Below are positions 39,600 through 48,461 of a stretch of 64,000 nucleotides of DNA, one piece after another (position 1 is the stretch's first letter; the number at the start of each line of letters is the position of its first letter). Both the position numbers and the translations under genes were made by a program. The DNA is from Paenibacillus lutrae (GTDB lineage: Bacteria > Bacillota > Bacilli > Paenibacillales > NBRC-103111): contig NZ_RHLK01000003.1 in NCBI RefSeq assembly GCF_009757775.1, positions 621,059 to 685,058 on the forward strand, written 5' to 3'. The notes under the pieces were generated by a model, which was not told the DNA's origin, searched no databases, and worked only from the letters and a program-made list of their open reading frames with translations.

Positions 39600-40394
39600 T
39601 CATCCTAATTTAAAAAACTGTTTTAATTTGGTGAACATACCGGGTTTCTGCTCAAGCGGCATTAACGGTACCGATTCCCCTAGTATACGGCGGGCCACAT
39701 TGCGGTAAGCAATTGCAGCGCGTGAAGTCGGATTCATAACGGTCGGTTCGCCGGCGTTAGCAGCTTTGATTACATGCTCGTCATCCGGTACGATCCCGAG
39801 CAGGTCGATCGCGAGTACCGAGCAAATTTCATCGATATCCAGCATTTCGCCCTTCTTGACCATGTTGTGACGAATGCGGTTGATGATAAGCTTAGGAGCA
39901 TGAATCTTCTCATTCTCGAGCAGTCCGATAATACGGTCCGCATCGCGGACGGCCGCATTCTCCGGCGTGGTCACGACAATCGCCTTATCCGCACCGGCAA
40001 CGGCATTGCGGAAACCCTGCTCGATTCCGGCAGGGCAGTCGATAATTACAAAATCAAAATCTTTCTTAAGCTCAAGTATGATATCCTTTACGCTCTCCGG
40101 GGAAACCGCATGCTTGTCTTTGGTCTGCGCAGCAGGGAGCAGATATAATTCTTCGAAACGCTTGTCCTTGATCAGTGCTTGGGGCAGCCTGCAGCGTCCC
40201 TCAACGACATCCACCAGATCATAGATAATGCGGTTCTCCAGTCCCATGACAACGTCCAGGTTGCGCAGCCCGATATCCGTGTCGACCATACATACTTTCT
40301 TGCCCTGCAGAGCGAGTGCGGTCCCTACATTAGCCGACGTGGTCGTTTTGCCGACGCCGCCTTTTCCGGAAGTAATGACGATTGCCTCTCCCAT
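39600..40394 (-). CDS. minD: Septum site-determining ATPase MinD
   Basis: MinD is a membrane-associated ATPase that recruits MinC to block division near poles. The 264 residues carry the deviant Walker A SGKGGVGKTTTSANVG, DTDIGLRNLDVVMG, DFVIIDCPAG and a C-terminal amphipathic membrane-targeting helix (FTKLKQFFKLG). The ATG at 40394 (GAGGAG eight bases upstream) was preferred to a GTG three codons earlier that abuts the ribosome site. Confidence 0.97.
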   Translation of the reverse strand: MGEAIVITSGKGGVGKTTTSANVGTALALQGKKVCMVDTDIGLRNLDVVMGLENRIIYDLVDVVEGRCRLPQALIKDKRFEELYLLPAAQTKDKHAVSPESVKDIILELKKDFDFVIIDCPAGIEQGFRNAVAGADKAIVVTTPENAAVRDADRIIGLLENEKIHAPKLIINRIRHNMVKKGEMLDIDEICSVLAIDLLGIVPDDEHVIKAANAGEPTVMNPTSRAAIAYRNVARRILGESVPLMPLEQKPGMFTKLKQFFKLG

Positions 40395-40460
40395 GGTATT
40401 CACTCCTCAGCGATACGATTATTGCGTACAAGACGGCCGCTTATGCGGTCCGTCTTTGTT

Positions 40461-41105
40461 CTATGCAAGCACCAGGCGGTGCATTCCATTCAATTTGTCG
40501 ATTTCCATATGACCGTCTTTGATGCAGGCATATTCCATGAAAGCTTCCTGGAACCCCCATTCATCCGGAGGTCGGCTAATTACACTCGCAATACGCAGCT
40601 GAGTCGGACGCATATGAGAAGCCGCGATAATCGCTGTATCATCTCCATCCAACCCGGCATGGGCCATACCTCTGAGTGAGCCCATTATGTAAATACTGCC
40701 GGTACACAGGATAGTACCCCCAGGATTCACATCTCCCAGATAAAGAAGATTCCCATCGTGCTGCAAAGTCTGTCCAGACCGGATCATACCTTTAAGGACG
40801 GTGATCGGCGCTGCGGTTCCGGCAAGCGGCTCCGGTTCATCGGATTCAATCGATTGTATAAGAAGATTGCCCTTCTGTCCGATGATAGCCCGGATTTCCT
40901 CTTTTTCTTCATCGCTGACAATGCGCCTGCCTAGTCTTACATGGACATGCACGATGGGGCCGGTCAATATGCGGTCATGGGTGCTTTCCAGCTTATGCCG
41001 CAATTCATCCAGAACAGCCGCCAGCTCGCAAGAATCATCGAGAAGAAAGTTTAGGCCGTCTTTGACTCCCTTAATAATCACATGATGTTTGCCAGCCGTC
41101 ATAAA
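40461..41105 (-). CDS. minC: Septum site-determining inhibitor MinC
   Basis: MinC inhibits FtsZ assembly. The 214 residues have an N-terminal FtsZ-binding domain (HHVIIKGVKDGLNFLLDD), a linker, and the C-terminal beta-helix that binds MinD (GQTLQHDGNLLYLGDVNPGG in parts, GSIYIMGSLRGMAHAG). ATG 41105 with AGGA six bases and GGGAGG further upstream was chosen over a start seven codons earlier. Confidence 0.95.
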   Translation of the reverse strand, partial: FMTAGKHHVIIKGVKDGLNFLLDDSCELAAVLDELRHKLESTHDRILTGPIVHVHVRLGRRIVSDEEKEEIRAIIGQKGNLLIQSIESDEPEPLAGTAAPITVLKGMIRSGQTLQHDGNLLYLGDVNPGGTILCTGSIYIMGSLRGMAHAGLDGDDTAIIAASHMRPTQLRIASVISRPPDEWGFQEAFMEYACIKDGHMEIDKLNGMHRLVLA

Positions 41106-41183
41106 CGTTCCTACCTCCCACCCCATACAATTCGGCTTGCAGGCTGTGTTCTCCTGCCGGGGCGCATTCCACAGGCAAATTTA

Positions 41184-41714
41184 TTAATCCGCCTGAACCT
41201 TCTGACCCTGCAGGGCTTCCATCAGCTTCCGCATCGGAATATACACCGCAAGAGCAAAAAGCATATTGAATAACACGCTCGGCAGCATAATATGGGTAAA
41301 TGCAAATTCAAAGTCCATGTTCATAACATCAAATAAGCGATATACCCCATACTTGGTCAGTTCGAACAGCAGCACCCCGATCCCCATCATCAATAAGGTA
41401 GACAGGATCAGGCCGCTTTGCCTCCGGGGCATCATTCCGGCAATATAGCCAATCAAGCCGAAGCCGAAAGAATACACGCCGAGAATATGTCCGTAATAAA
41501 CAAAATCATGAAGCATACCGAAGGCTAGACCATAGAGCAGGGCCGAATGCCGGTTTAAATAAAGTCCGATGTACAAAATAATAATAAGCATAAAATTAGA
41601 AGAAATCTGAACGATATCCTGCCAGTTCTGAGGGATAAGCCAATGAATAAGAGACCCTTCCAGAATAAGCAGTCCCATTAAAATAAGCCAGAGCGAGTTA
41701 CGAATCATGATCAT
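41184..41714 (-). CDS. mreD: Rod shape-determining protein MreD
   Basis: This is a 176-residue membrane protein with about five helices, typical of MreD, which links MreC to the elongation machinery. YGLAFGMLHDFVYYGHILGV is the recognisable central part. The start ATG overlaps the mreC stop (ATGA); another ATG lies two codons on. Confidence 0.92.
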   Translation of the reverse strand: MIMIRNSLWLILMGLLILEGSLIHWLIPQNWQDIVQISSNFMLIIILYIGLYLNRHSALLYGLAFGMLHDFVYYGHILGVYSFGFGLIGYIAGMMPRRQSGLILSTLLMMGIGVLLFELTKYGVYRLFDVMNMDFEFAFTHIMLPSVLFNMLFALAVYIPMRKLMEALQGQKVQAD

Positions 41715-42595
41715 TTCACCTCGGGCACTTCAACAATGAACACTTCATAGATGTGCCGGAAATCGGCGAAAGGCTTCACAGCGACTTTGTGCGTAATGCC
41801 GAAGTCTCCGGGTTCACGGGAAACAACCGTTCCGACAGGAATTCCGCTCGGGAATACTTTGCCCAGGCCCGATGTGATTACGGTATCCCCAATTTCAAGC
41901 CTGTCATTGACATCTACCTGATTCATGATCAAGAGGCCTTTCTCCTTATCGAAGGATTGAATCATTCCATAGGAGCCCTGGTTCTGACCAGATTTATACT
42001 CTTTTCCTTTAACCGTAGCGGAAATTGCTTTGGATTTGTTCGCTTGCGTATCGCTAAGATCGGTAAGAAGCTGTACGTTAGAGGTAAACTCGGTAACGGT
42101 CAGAACCCTGCCGAGCATACCGTCCACGTTCATAACGGCCATATTCGGTTTGATCCCGTCTTTCTCACCCAGATTAACGGTAATCGTCCCGTTATAAGGA
42201 TCGGGACTTGCAGCTATCACATCCGCAATGCGGTACCGGTAGTTCGATACCTGTTTCTGCCGCTCTGTAAATTCCAAAGCTTCTTTATATCGCTTATTCT
42301 GGTCTTCCAGCGAATTCAGCTGCTGGGTAGCCAGTGCGTAATCGGTAAGCCGCTTCTTAAGGATCTGATTCTCCTCATGAATGGTCTTAAGTTTGCTCAC
42401 GTCTTCGAAGAAGCCTGAGACACTGGCAGCCGGTCGGTAGAACAGGCTTTGTGTCCAAGCGATCGAGTCTTTCAAAAATTTCTCCGGCCAGTAAAAACTA
42501 GTCCGACCGCTAAGCGTAAGACCCATCAGAATAAAAAAACAGATGAGTCCCAGCATTAGCACGATCAGTCTTTTGTTCCCCATGAATTTTAACAA
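41711..42595 (-). CDS. mreC: Rod shape-determining protein MreC
   Basis: MreC is a membrane-anchored extracellular scaffold of the elongasome that activates PBP2/RodA. The 294 residues show an N-terminal helix (about 8-27), a coiled coil (about 68-108, LKTIHEENQILKKRLTDYA), and two beta-barrel lobes with VIAASPDPYNGTITVNLGEKDGIK (in parts) and GDTVITSGLGKVFPSGIPVG. Confidence 0.95.
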   Translation of the reverse strand: MLKFMGNKRLIVLMLGLICFFILMGLTLSGRTSFYWPEKFLKDSIAWTQSLFYRPAASVSGFFEDVSKLKTIHEENQILKKRLTDYALATQQLNSLEDQNKRYKEALEFTERQKQVSNYRYRIADVIAASPDPYNGTITVNLGEKDGIKPNMAVMNVDGMLGRVLTVTEFTSNVQLLTDLSDTQANKSKAISATVKGKEYKSGQNQGSYGMIQSFDKEKGLLIMNQVDVNDRLEIGDTVITSGLGKVFPSGIPVGTVVSREPGDFGITHKVAVKPFADFRHIYEVFIVEVPEVK

Positions 42596-42626
42596 TTCAG
42601 CACCTTCTCACGTCGTCGCGATTAGA

Positions 42627-43658
42627 CTAACGTCTGTACTTGGCGCCAGATCTTGCGCCTTTGAACAGATGAATATGGTCGAGTGCACGACCCGTACCGA
42701 TGGCTACACAATCCAGAGGGTTATCGGCCACAATGACAGGCATTCCCGTTTCGCCTGCAAGGAGCTTATCCATATTACGCAGCAGAGCGCCCCCGCCTGT
42801 CAGCACAATGCCGCGGTCCATGATGTCTGCGGCAAGCTCCGGCGGACATTTCTCCAAAGTTACTTTGACCGCGTCAATAATGGCGTTGACGGTGTCTGTC
42901 AAAGCATCTGTAATTTCGTCTGAAGTGACGGAAATTGTCTTGGGCAGGCCTGTAACGAGGTCACGGCCGCGAATTTCAAGGAATTCAGGCTGCTCCATCG
43001 GCAGCGCGGAACCTACTTCCATTTTGAGCGTCTCTGCAGTCCGCTCACCGATCATCAGGTTATACGTGCGCTTGATGTACTGGGTAATCGCTTCGTCCAT
43101 TTCATCACCGGCGATCCGGATAGAACGGCTCGTTACGATACCGCCGAGGGAAATTACGGCCACTTCGGTCGTACCGCCGCCGATATCCACAACCATGCTT
43201 CCGGTCGGCTCCCAAACCGGCAAATCTGCGCCAATAGCCGCAGCAAAAGGTTCCTCGATGGTATAGGCATCGCGTGCGCCTGCCTGCTTCGTAGCATCTT
43301 CTACCGCGCGCTTTTCTACTGCGGTAATGCCGGACGGTACGCAAACCATCACGTTAGGATGTCTTTGGAACATAAAGCGGTCTTTCTGCGCCTGGCGCAA
43401 GAAATAACGGATCATTGTTGCGGTTGTTTCAAAATCGGCAATAACGCCATCTTTCATCGGACGAATCGCACGGATGTTGCCCGGAGTCCGGCCGATCATT
43501 TTCTTGGCATTGTCGCCGACAGCCTCAATAGTTTTGGTATCCGTACGAATCGCAACGACCGACGGTTCCCTCACAATGATACCTTTTCCTTTTAAATATA
43601 CCAATGTATTGGCAGTACCCAAATCGATACCTAAATCCTTTGTAAAGCCTCCGAACAT
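42627..43658 (-). CDS. mreB: Rod shape-determining actin homologue MreB
   Basis: MreB forms membrane filaments that direct sidewall synthesis. The 343 residues have the actin-fold phosphate loops [13 protein letters not shown] and [18 protein letters not shown] and the adenosine motif [18 protein letters not shown] 43658 with AAGGAG ten bases upstream gives the usual [12 protein letters not shown] start. It is first in the mreB-mreC-mreD-minC-minD-rodA series. Confidence 0.97.
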   Translation of the reverse strand: MFGGFTKDLGIDLGTANTLVYLKGKGIIVREPSVVAIRTDTKTIEAVGDNAKKMIGRTPGNIRAIRPMKDGVIADFETTATMIRYFLRQAQKDRFMFQRHPNVMVCVPSGITAVEKRAVEDATKQAGARDAYTIEEPFAAAIGADLPVWEPTGSMVVDIGGGTTEVAVISLGGIVTSRSIRIAGDEMDEAITQYIKRTYNLMIGERTAETLKMEVGSALPMEQPEFLEIRGRDLVTGLPKTISVTSDEITDALTDTVNAIIDAVKVTLEKCPPELAADIMDRGIVLTGGGALLRNMDKLLAGETGMPVIVADNPLDCVAIGTGRALDHIHLFKGARSGAKYRR

Positions 43659-43798
43659 AATAAAACGGCTCCTTCCCAAAATCCATCTTCTCTCTGATTA
43701 GCTGCTCAACAGGCAGCAAAATACCGACGGTTTATTGTTTTCGTCATAGTTTTCGTATTCATTGTCGAAATTAGGGGTCTTTCTCGAACATAATCTCT

Positions 43799-43828
43799 AT
43801 TATATTACATATGACCTTGCTCCTTCAA
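43799..43828 (-). promoter_or_regulatory. SigmaA-type promoter of mreB, overlapping the end of radC
   Basis: On the minus strand TTGAAG (43823-43828, inside the last codons of radC) and TATAAT (43799-43804) are 18 bases apart. The -10 lies about 140 bases upstream of mreB. Confidence 0.55.
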
Positions 43829-44494
43829 ACTGACGTAGCGATCGTCACCGATGACCACATGATCCAGTACATCAATTCCGATAATTCCGCCTGCTTCGAT
43901 CAGCCTGTGAGTGAGTTCAATGTCCTGTGGGCTTGGCGTAGGATCCCCGCTGGGATGGTTATGTACGCATACGATAGAGGCGCTGCTGCGCTGGATGGCA
44001 GCCCGGAAAACTTCCCGCGGGTGTACAATGGAGGCATTCAGAGTGCCGATAGACAGCGTTTCTCTGCCGATGATGTGGTTCTTGGTATTGAGGAACAAAC
44101 AAACGAAATGTTCTTTCTGCAAATATCGCAATTCATCCTTCAGCAAGTCAAAAACATCAAATGGAGAGCGCACTGTCGTCGTCTCATCCATCCGGGTCCG
44201 CGAAATTCGGCGGCCGAGCTCAATTCCTGCCATGATCTGCAGCGCCTTGGCATCGCCGATGCCTTTGATCCGGGTGAGTTCCTCTCTGCTGGTCTCAACT
44301 AACCCGCGTAACCCGCCGCTTTCCGACAATATCCGCTGGGCCAGTCCAAGTGAAGATTCGGAGTAAGTCCCGGTACGCAACAGAATAGCGAGCAGCTCCG
44401 CGCTGCTGAGCGATGAGGCCCCTACCTGCATCATTCTCTCGCGCGGCCTCTCTTCGGACGGAATCTCGCGCAAGGTGACAATTGATGATATCAT
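43805..44494 (-). CDS. radC: RadC/JAB-domain protein
   Basis: This 229-residue protein has an N-terminal helix-hairpin-helix (LVETSREELTRIKGIGDAKA) and a C-terminal JAB/MPN metalloprotease-like domain with the JAMM motif HNHPSGDPTPSPQDIELT. Despite the name, a DNA-repair role is not established. The ATG was chosen because AAGGG lies five bases upstream and the homology starts there (VTLREIPSEERPRERM); about 73 upstream codons in frame look non-coding. It sits upstream of mreB as in Bacillus. Confidence 0.92.
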   Translation of the reverse strand: MISSIVTLREIPSEERPRERMMQVGASSLSSAELLAILLRTGTYSESSLGLAQRILSESGGLRGLVETSREELTRIKGIGDAKALQIMAGIELGRRISRTRMDETTTVRSPFDVFDLLKDELRYLQKEHFVCLFLNTKNHIIGRETLSIGTLNASIVHPREVFRAAIQRSSASIVCVHNHPSGDPTPSPQDIELTHRLIEAGGIIGIDVLDHVVIGDDRYVSLKEQGHM

Positions 44495-44694
44495 ATATTC
44501 CCTTCTTCCGGTATGTAGTTTACAAAATTCCTGATATTCCCTAAGCCGGGATTCTCTATGTATCCGGGCCATAAAATATTCTTTTGATAAAAAGAACGAA
44601 CCAAAGGAAGAGAGAAAACTTGCAGGGGCTTCTATGTAATGACGAAGCAAGCCGCATGAAAGTCTGCAGCATGAATCTATCTTATTGCTGTGCC

Positions 44695-44778
44695 GCCTAT
44701 AGAAACGGGACATTTTGCCGTGTGAGATTGCTTTTGGAGAGGGGACTGAGAAAAATGTGCCGGTTCCAGTCTATAGGC
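44695..44778. other. Long nested hairpin in a 410-base gene-free stretch
   Basis: Outer arms GCCTATAGA (44695-44703) and TCTATAGGC (44770-44778) pair perfectly. Next inward, AACGG pairs with CCGGTT with one bulge, and ACATTTT (44710-44716) pairs with AAAATGT (44752-44758). The three nested stems give an imperfect hairpin of about 84 bases. It could be a structured RNA or a small non-autonomous repeat element. The rest of 44495-44904 holds no gene I can support. Confidence 0.6.
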
Positions 44779-44904
44779 ACAATGCCTGGAAGATAACGAT
44801 TGGAAGGAAATTTCCTTACGCCTGGTGCAGCGTAGTCGCAGCTAACTGTGTTCTGTAAGCTTATTGTGTGGGTATTTTGTGAGAACAGTCTTATTACTGG
44901 AGTG

Positions 44905-45120
44905 TAGGTTTGAGTTTAGGTTTAGGTTTGAGTTTGGGTTTGGGTTTGGGTTTGGGTTTGGGTTTGGGTTTGGGTTTGAGTTTGGGTTTAGGTTTGAGTT
45001 TGAGTTTGGGTTTGGGTTTGGGTTTGGGTTTGGGTTTGGGTTTGGGTTTGGGTTTGGGTTTGGGTTTGGGTTTGGGTTTGGGTTTGGGTTTGGGTTTGGG
45101 TTTGGGTTTGGGTTTGGGTT
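44905..45120. repeat. Telomere-like hexamer array (TTTGGG)n
   Basis: Thirty-six in-phase hexamers cover 216 bases. Most read TGGGTT (TTTGGG in another phase); the 5' part is mixed with TGAGTT and TAGGTT variants, and the last part is almost pure. Degenerate units extend to about 45155. Open frames across it on both strands (Leu-Gly, Phe-Gly or Lys-Pro dipeptides) are artefacts of the repeat. Runs of GGG every six bases can form G-quadruplexes. Confidence 0.95.
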
Positions 45121-45155
45121 TTGAGTTAAGGTTTAGGTTTGAGTTTAGGGTTTGG

Positions 45156-45277
45156 TTCGTTGGGGTTAGGTTCGTTAGGGTTAGGTTCGTTAGGGTTAGG
45201 TTCGTTAGGGTTAGGTTCGTTGGGGTTAGGTTCGTTGGGGTTAGGTTCGTTGGGGTTAGGTTCGAGTTGGGGTTAGG
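45156..45277. repeat. 15-bp tandem array TTCGTTRGGGTTAGG
   Basis: Seven 15-base units lie at 45156-45260, alternating A or G at the seventh base. A 17-base variant follows to 45277. The unit contains GGGTTAGG and is distinct from, but abuts, the hexamer array. Confidence 0.92.
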
Positions 45278-45422
45278 TCGTTTGAGTTGGTCAAAATTAC
45301 CAGATGGATTTGTTAGGGGAGCTGCATACGGAAGGCTAACTGCCTCTGCCTGACAGGAGCAGGCATACAGCATGTGCCCGCTCGTTAAGTCAGAAGATTC
45401 CAGAAATAACGGCAGGCACTGG

Positions 45423-45857
45423 TTATAACACTGCGTTCTTCTCGGATTGGTTTAACTTGCGAAGCATACTTCCAATCGTAACGCCTTTGAGATAGTGAAT
45501 CATATTCTGTTCAGCTCCATCGAGCATTTCATCCATAACGTTCTGCATATTAGCAGAAATAACACAATCGTTATCTTCATTGCCTGAGCACCAATGGGGC
45601 TTGAGTGTCCCCAGGGAAGTCAGCGTATAAATGTCCCCCAGAGTAATCAGGTCCGGGTCGCAGTTAAGGATAAACCCTCCCCCGCAGCCTTCCTTGGTCC
45701 GGACATATCCTGCTTTGCGCAAACAGCCCATAATTTTACGGATACGCGCAGAATGTGTCGAAACATTAAGGGCGATATCGTCACTAGAAGCCATATGTTC
45801 CGGCAGATGGGCCAGGAGCACCAGACTGTGAACCGCGATCGTAAACTCACTGTTCAT
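45423..45857 (-). CDS. Rrf2-family transcriptional regulator
   Basis: This 144-residue winged-helix protein is of the Rrf2 family (IscR, NsrR, CymR, RirA). It has an N-terminal recognition helix region ([20 protein letters not shown]), then [13 protein letters not shown], and two Cys residues in [11 protein letters not shown] plus one in the wing (EGCGGG). This arrangement could hold an iron-sulfur cluster, but the canonical three-Cys spacing is not exact. The ATG with AGGAGGT nine bases upstream was chosen. It lies 88 bases downstream of maf in the same direction. Its target is unknown. Confidence 0.88.
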   Translation of the reverse strand: MNSEFTIAVHSLVLLAHLPEHMASSDDIALNVSTHSARIRKIMGCLRKAGYVRTKEGCGGGFILNCDPDLITLGDIYTLTSLGTLKPHWCSGNEDNDCVISANMQNVMDEMLDGAEQNMIHYLKGVTIGSMLRKLNQSEKNAVL

Positions 45858-45945
45858 GACAAAAGCACCTCCTTCTCCTGATGTCCTCCTTATTGTACCA
45901 GAAGCGGGGGATCTTGAAAACGGCCGGAACGACTTCGCATGGCTT

Positions 45946-46572
45946 TTATAGGACCATAATCCCAAAAGGGATGAGCATGTCGCTCAGCAGGGAGACCGGC
46001 AAGCCTACCACATTGAAATAATCCCCTTCGATTCCTTCTATCAATGTAGCGCCAATTCCTTGAATTCCATACGAACCCGCTTTATCCGAAGGTTCTCCCG
46101 TGGCGATGTAGCGCCGGATTTGGCCCGCATCCATCGGTTTCATTTGTACGCTGGTTCTTCTATGGCGTACTTCACGTATGCTCCCGTTCACACGAAGACA
46201 AGCTACCCCGCTGTACACCTCATGCGTCCTTCCTTGAAGGGAAGAAAGCATCCGGAAAGCATCCTCTTCATCCACAGGCTTGCCCAGCACCTGCCCCTCC
46301 AGTACCACTATGGTGTCCGATCCGATGACAACAGTCTCCTGGTCGTGTGGACTGGATTGGAAACGCCCGGAGACAGCCTCTGCTTTGCGGAGTGCGAGTT
46401 CCTCTACAATTTGCGGCGGAGTCAGCTCGGGAGTGACACCTTCGTCAACATCACTTACTACGATTTCAAACGTAAGCCCCATTCCTTTTAACAGCTCCTG
46501 CCGCCGGGGCGAGGAAGAAGCCAAAATGATCCGGGGTATGGTCGTACTGGTTGGTGTCTGCATGTTATCCAT
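45946..46572 (-). CDS. maf: Maf-like nucleoside triphosphate pyrophosphatase
   Basis: Maf hydrolyses dTTP/UTP and modified pyrimidine nucleotides, and in B. subtilis its overproduction affects septation. The 208 residues have IILASSSPRRQELL at the N-terminus, VIGSDTIVVLEGQVLGKP with the catalytic Asp, and the C-terminal DKAGSYGIQGIG. GGGAGG is nine bases before the ATG. In Bacillus maf also lies next to radC-mreB; here the repeat region and an Rrf2 gene intervene. Confidence 0.94.
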   Translation of the reverse strand: MDNMQTPTSTTIPRIILASSSPRRQELLKGMGLTFEIVVSDVDEGVTPELTPPQIVEELALRKAEAVSGRFQSSPHDQETVVIGSDTIVVLEGQVLGKPVDEEDAFRMLSSLQGRTHEVYSGVACLRVNGSIREVRHRRTSVQMKPMDAGQIRRYIATGEPSDKAGSYGIQGIGATLIEGIEGDYFNVVGLPVSLLSDMLIPFGIMVL

Positions 46573-46693
46573 GAACTAAAGCCTCCCGAAATTTGTGACA
46601 AGTAAATACATGCAACCTGAAAATGTTCTTAGGCTGCCTGACGCGCGAAAGCGGCCTTGTAAGCCGATTAACGGAGAAACACCAATCTATCGC

Positions 46694-46936
46694 CTATACT
46701 TTGCGGTACAGCCAAAAGGCAGCAGCCAGTCCGAGGATACTGCACAAATTCAGCTTGATTTGAAGATTAATGTCGTAACTGATCACCTGGAGGTCTGCAC
46801 GAGGCTGCCAAACAATGCTTGTCGATTGGGTGAGGAATGACAGGGCCTTGACAGGAGCCAGCAGCTGCCCCGTTATGATGCCGACAATGAGACCGATGAT
46901 CAGAAATAAGATCAGGGTGAAGCCATTTTTCTTCAT
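46694..46936 (-). CDS. DUF4321 small membrane protein
   Basis: The 80 residues have two hydrophobic helices at the ends (LILFLIIGLIVGIITGQLLA and LCSILGLAAAFWLYRKV) around a polar middle, as in the DUF4321 family found next to maf in Bacilli and Clostridia. Function is unknown. It lies 121 bases upstream of maf, same strand. Confidence 0.82.
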   Translation of the reverse strand: MKKNGFTLILFLIIGLIVGIITGQLLAPVKALSFLTQSTSIVWQPRADLQVISYDINLQIKLNLCSILGLAAAFWLYRKV

Positions 46937-47082
46937 CCATTACCCTCTCTTCCCTTGTTTCCCCATAATTATACGGAACCTCCTGACTACGTTCAATCCA
47001 AGAAAACAACAATTTGTAACATATTTCTTGCTTACGGCATTGGTAAGTTCCTGTACAATTGGAAACGGGAGGGGATTTTCAG

Positions 47083-48291
47083 ATGGGAAAAAGCAGCAAA
47101 CTCCTGTGGCTGACCCTTGTGCTACTGCTCGTTTTCCCTTATGAAGCTATGGCCTACAAAGTAGTAGTAGACCCCGGCCATGGAGGGAGCGATCCGGGAG
47201 CCATCGGTGTAAACGGTTTGAAAGAAAAGACGGTAAATCTCGATATTTCACTGAAACTCCGGGATGAACTGAGAAAAAAAGGAATCCAAGTGGTCATGAC
47301 GCGATCGGACGACCGATACTTGGCACTTGCCGACCGGGTTGAATTCACAAATGCCCAAAAAGCGGATATTCTCGTCTCCGTGCATGCGAATTCCAATCCA
47401 AGCTCATCACCGGGGGGTTCGCAAGTGCTCTATTATGACAGCGCCTATCCGCAGGCAAGTTATCCTGCCAGCCCTGAGATGGAAGCACTCACACCTTACA
47501 GCAAGCAGCTCGCGCAAAAAGTACTGAACTCCGTACTGAAGCAGACCGGCCTTAAGGACCAGGGGTTAGTCCCGAGCGCGGTGTATGTTGTCCGGAAGGG
47601 TACGATTCCAAGCGTGCTGGTCGAGACAGCATTTCTGAGCAACTCCAAGGAAGCGGCAATGCTTGCAGATTCCGCTTTCCGCCAGAAGATGGCCAAAGCG
47701 ATTGCGGACGGCATCGCCGAGTTCCAGCCGCCTGTTTTTGCAGATACGTCCGTTCACTGGGCTAAAGACGCTATCCTGCGCATGAAGAACAAGGGCTGGA
47801 TGGAGGGAATCGGAAATCTGTTCGAACCCAACCGCGCGTTGACACGTGCCGAATTCGTGACCGTGATGGACAGAGTCTTCCATCTTGACGGCCTGACTGC
47901 AGACGGTCCTGATAACGAAGTGCCTGTCTTCAGCGATTTAAAAAGCAATCATTGGTCCTACACAGTCATGTCCAAAGCCGTCCGTCTCGGGCTGCTGAAC
48001 GGATACGAGGACCACACGGTTCGTCCGAACCAGCCGATTACGCGCGGAGAAGTTGCCGCCGTTTTTCAGCGGCTTCGGCAAATGACCGGCGTACCTACCC
48101 AGACGCCGCCGAGCGGCAGCTTTGTTTTCAATGATGTGCCGGCTTCCGCCTGGTACGCGCCTGCCGTGTTTACGCTTAAAAAATCAGGCATCATTGATGG
48201 CGTGACCAACACCGAATTCAAACCGAACCGTTACATATCCAGAGCGGAAATTGCCGCAATGATGGACCGATACGCTGCGAATCAGCCATAG
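47083..48291 (+). CDS. N-acetylmuramoyl-L-alanine amidase with three SLH domains
   Basis: This is a 402-residue exported wall hydrolase. A signal peptide (1-24, ending AMA) precedes an Amidase_3 domain (26-212) with zinc ligands H33 (DPGHGGSDPGA), E48 (KEKTVN) and H101 (SVHANS) and catalytic E181 (VLVETAFLSN). Three S-layer homology domains follow (about 219-270, 285-345, 350-402; e.g. WAKDAILRMKNKGWMEGIG), which bind pyruvylated wall polymers. The ATG with GGGAGGGG eight bases upstream was chosen over an upstream TTG. It resembles the CwlD/AmiC class with added surface anchoring. Confidence 0.93.
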   Translation: MGKSSKLLWLTLVLLLVFPYEAMAYKVVVDPGHGGSDPGAIGVNGLKEKTVNLDISLKLRDELRKKGIQVVMTRSDDRYLALADRVEFTNAQKADILVSVHANSNPSSSPGGSQVLYYDSAYPQASYPASPEMEALTPYSKQLAQKVLNSVLKQTGLKDQGLVPSAVYVVRKGTIPSVLVETAFLSNSKEAAMLADSAFRQKMAKAIADGIAEFQPPVFADTSVHWAKDAILRMKNKGWMEGIGNLFEPNRALTRAEFVTVMDRVFHLDGLTADGPDNEVPVFSDLKSNHWSYTVMSKAVRLGLLNGYEDHTVRPNQPITRGEVAAVFQRLRQMTGVPTQTPPSGSFVFNDVPASAWYAPAVFTLKKSGIIDGVTNTEFKPNRYISRAEIAAMMDRYAANQP

Positions 48292-48300
48292 AATACAGCA

Positions 48301-48346
48301 AAAAGCAACGCCTGGACATAAACAGACCAGGCGTTGCTTTTTTGAT
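48301..48346. terminator. Bidirectional terminator between amidase and SPOR-protein genes
   Basis: AAAAGCAACGCCTGG (48301-48315) pairs perfectly with 48327-48341, followed by T-runs. Confidence 0.88.
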
Positions 48347-48461
48347 GTAGAAGCAAGTCTGACGGCTCTTCTTGGTTCTGGCCGCTGCAGCACTGTGCGC
48401 TGTGTAATTCGCTGCTGCTTAATTCCGCTTAAGCCTCTCTTAAGCGGATAAACGGCCCCCG

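Noticed and set aside
44584-44796. A 70-codon plus-strand frame upstream of the repeat arrays
   Set aside because: It has no family similarity I can see and overlaps the long hairpin, and its start lacks a convincing ribosome site.
44905-45277. CRISPR array
   Set aside because: Units are 6 and 15 bases with no spacers, and no cas genes are present.
44894-45373. Open frames across the hexamer/15-mer arrays giving Lys-Pro, Leu-Gly or Phe-Gly repeats on both strands
   Set aside because: They exist only because the repeat unit is a multiple of three without stops. They occur in several frames and on both strands, and I saw no ribosome site or non-repeat domain.
47028-47059. SigmaA promoter for the SLH amidase (TTGCTT and TACAAT)
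   Set aside because: The spacing is 20 bases and the boxes are imperfect; not enough support.
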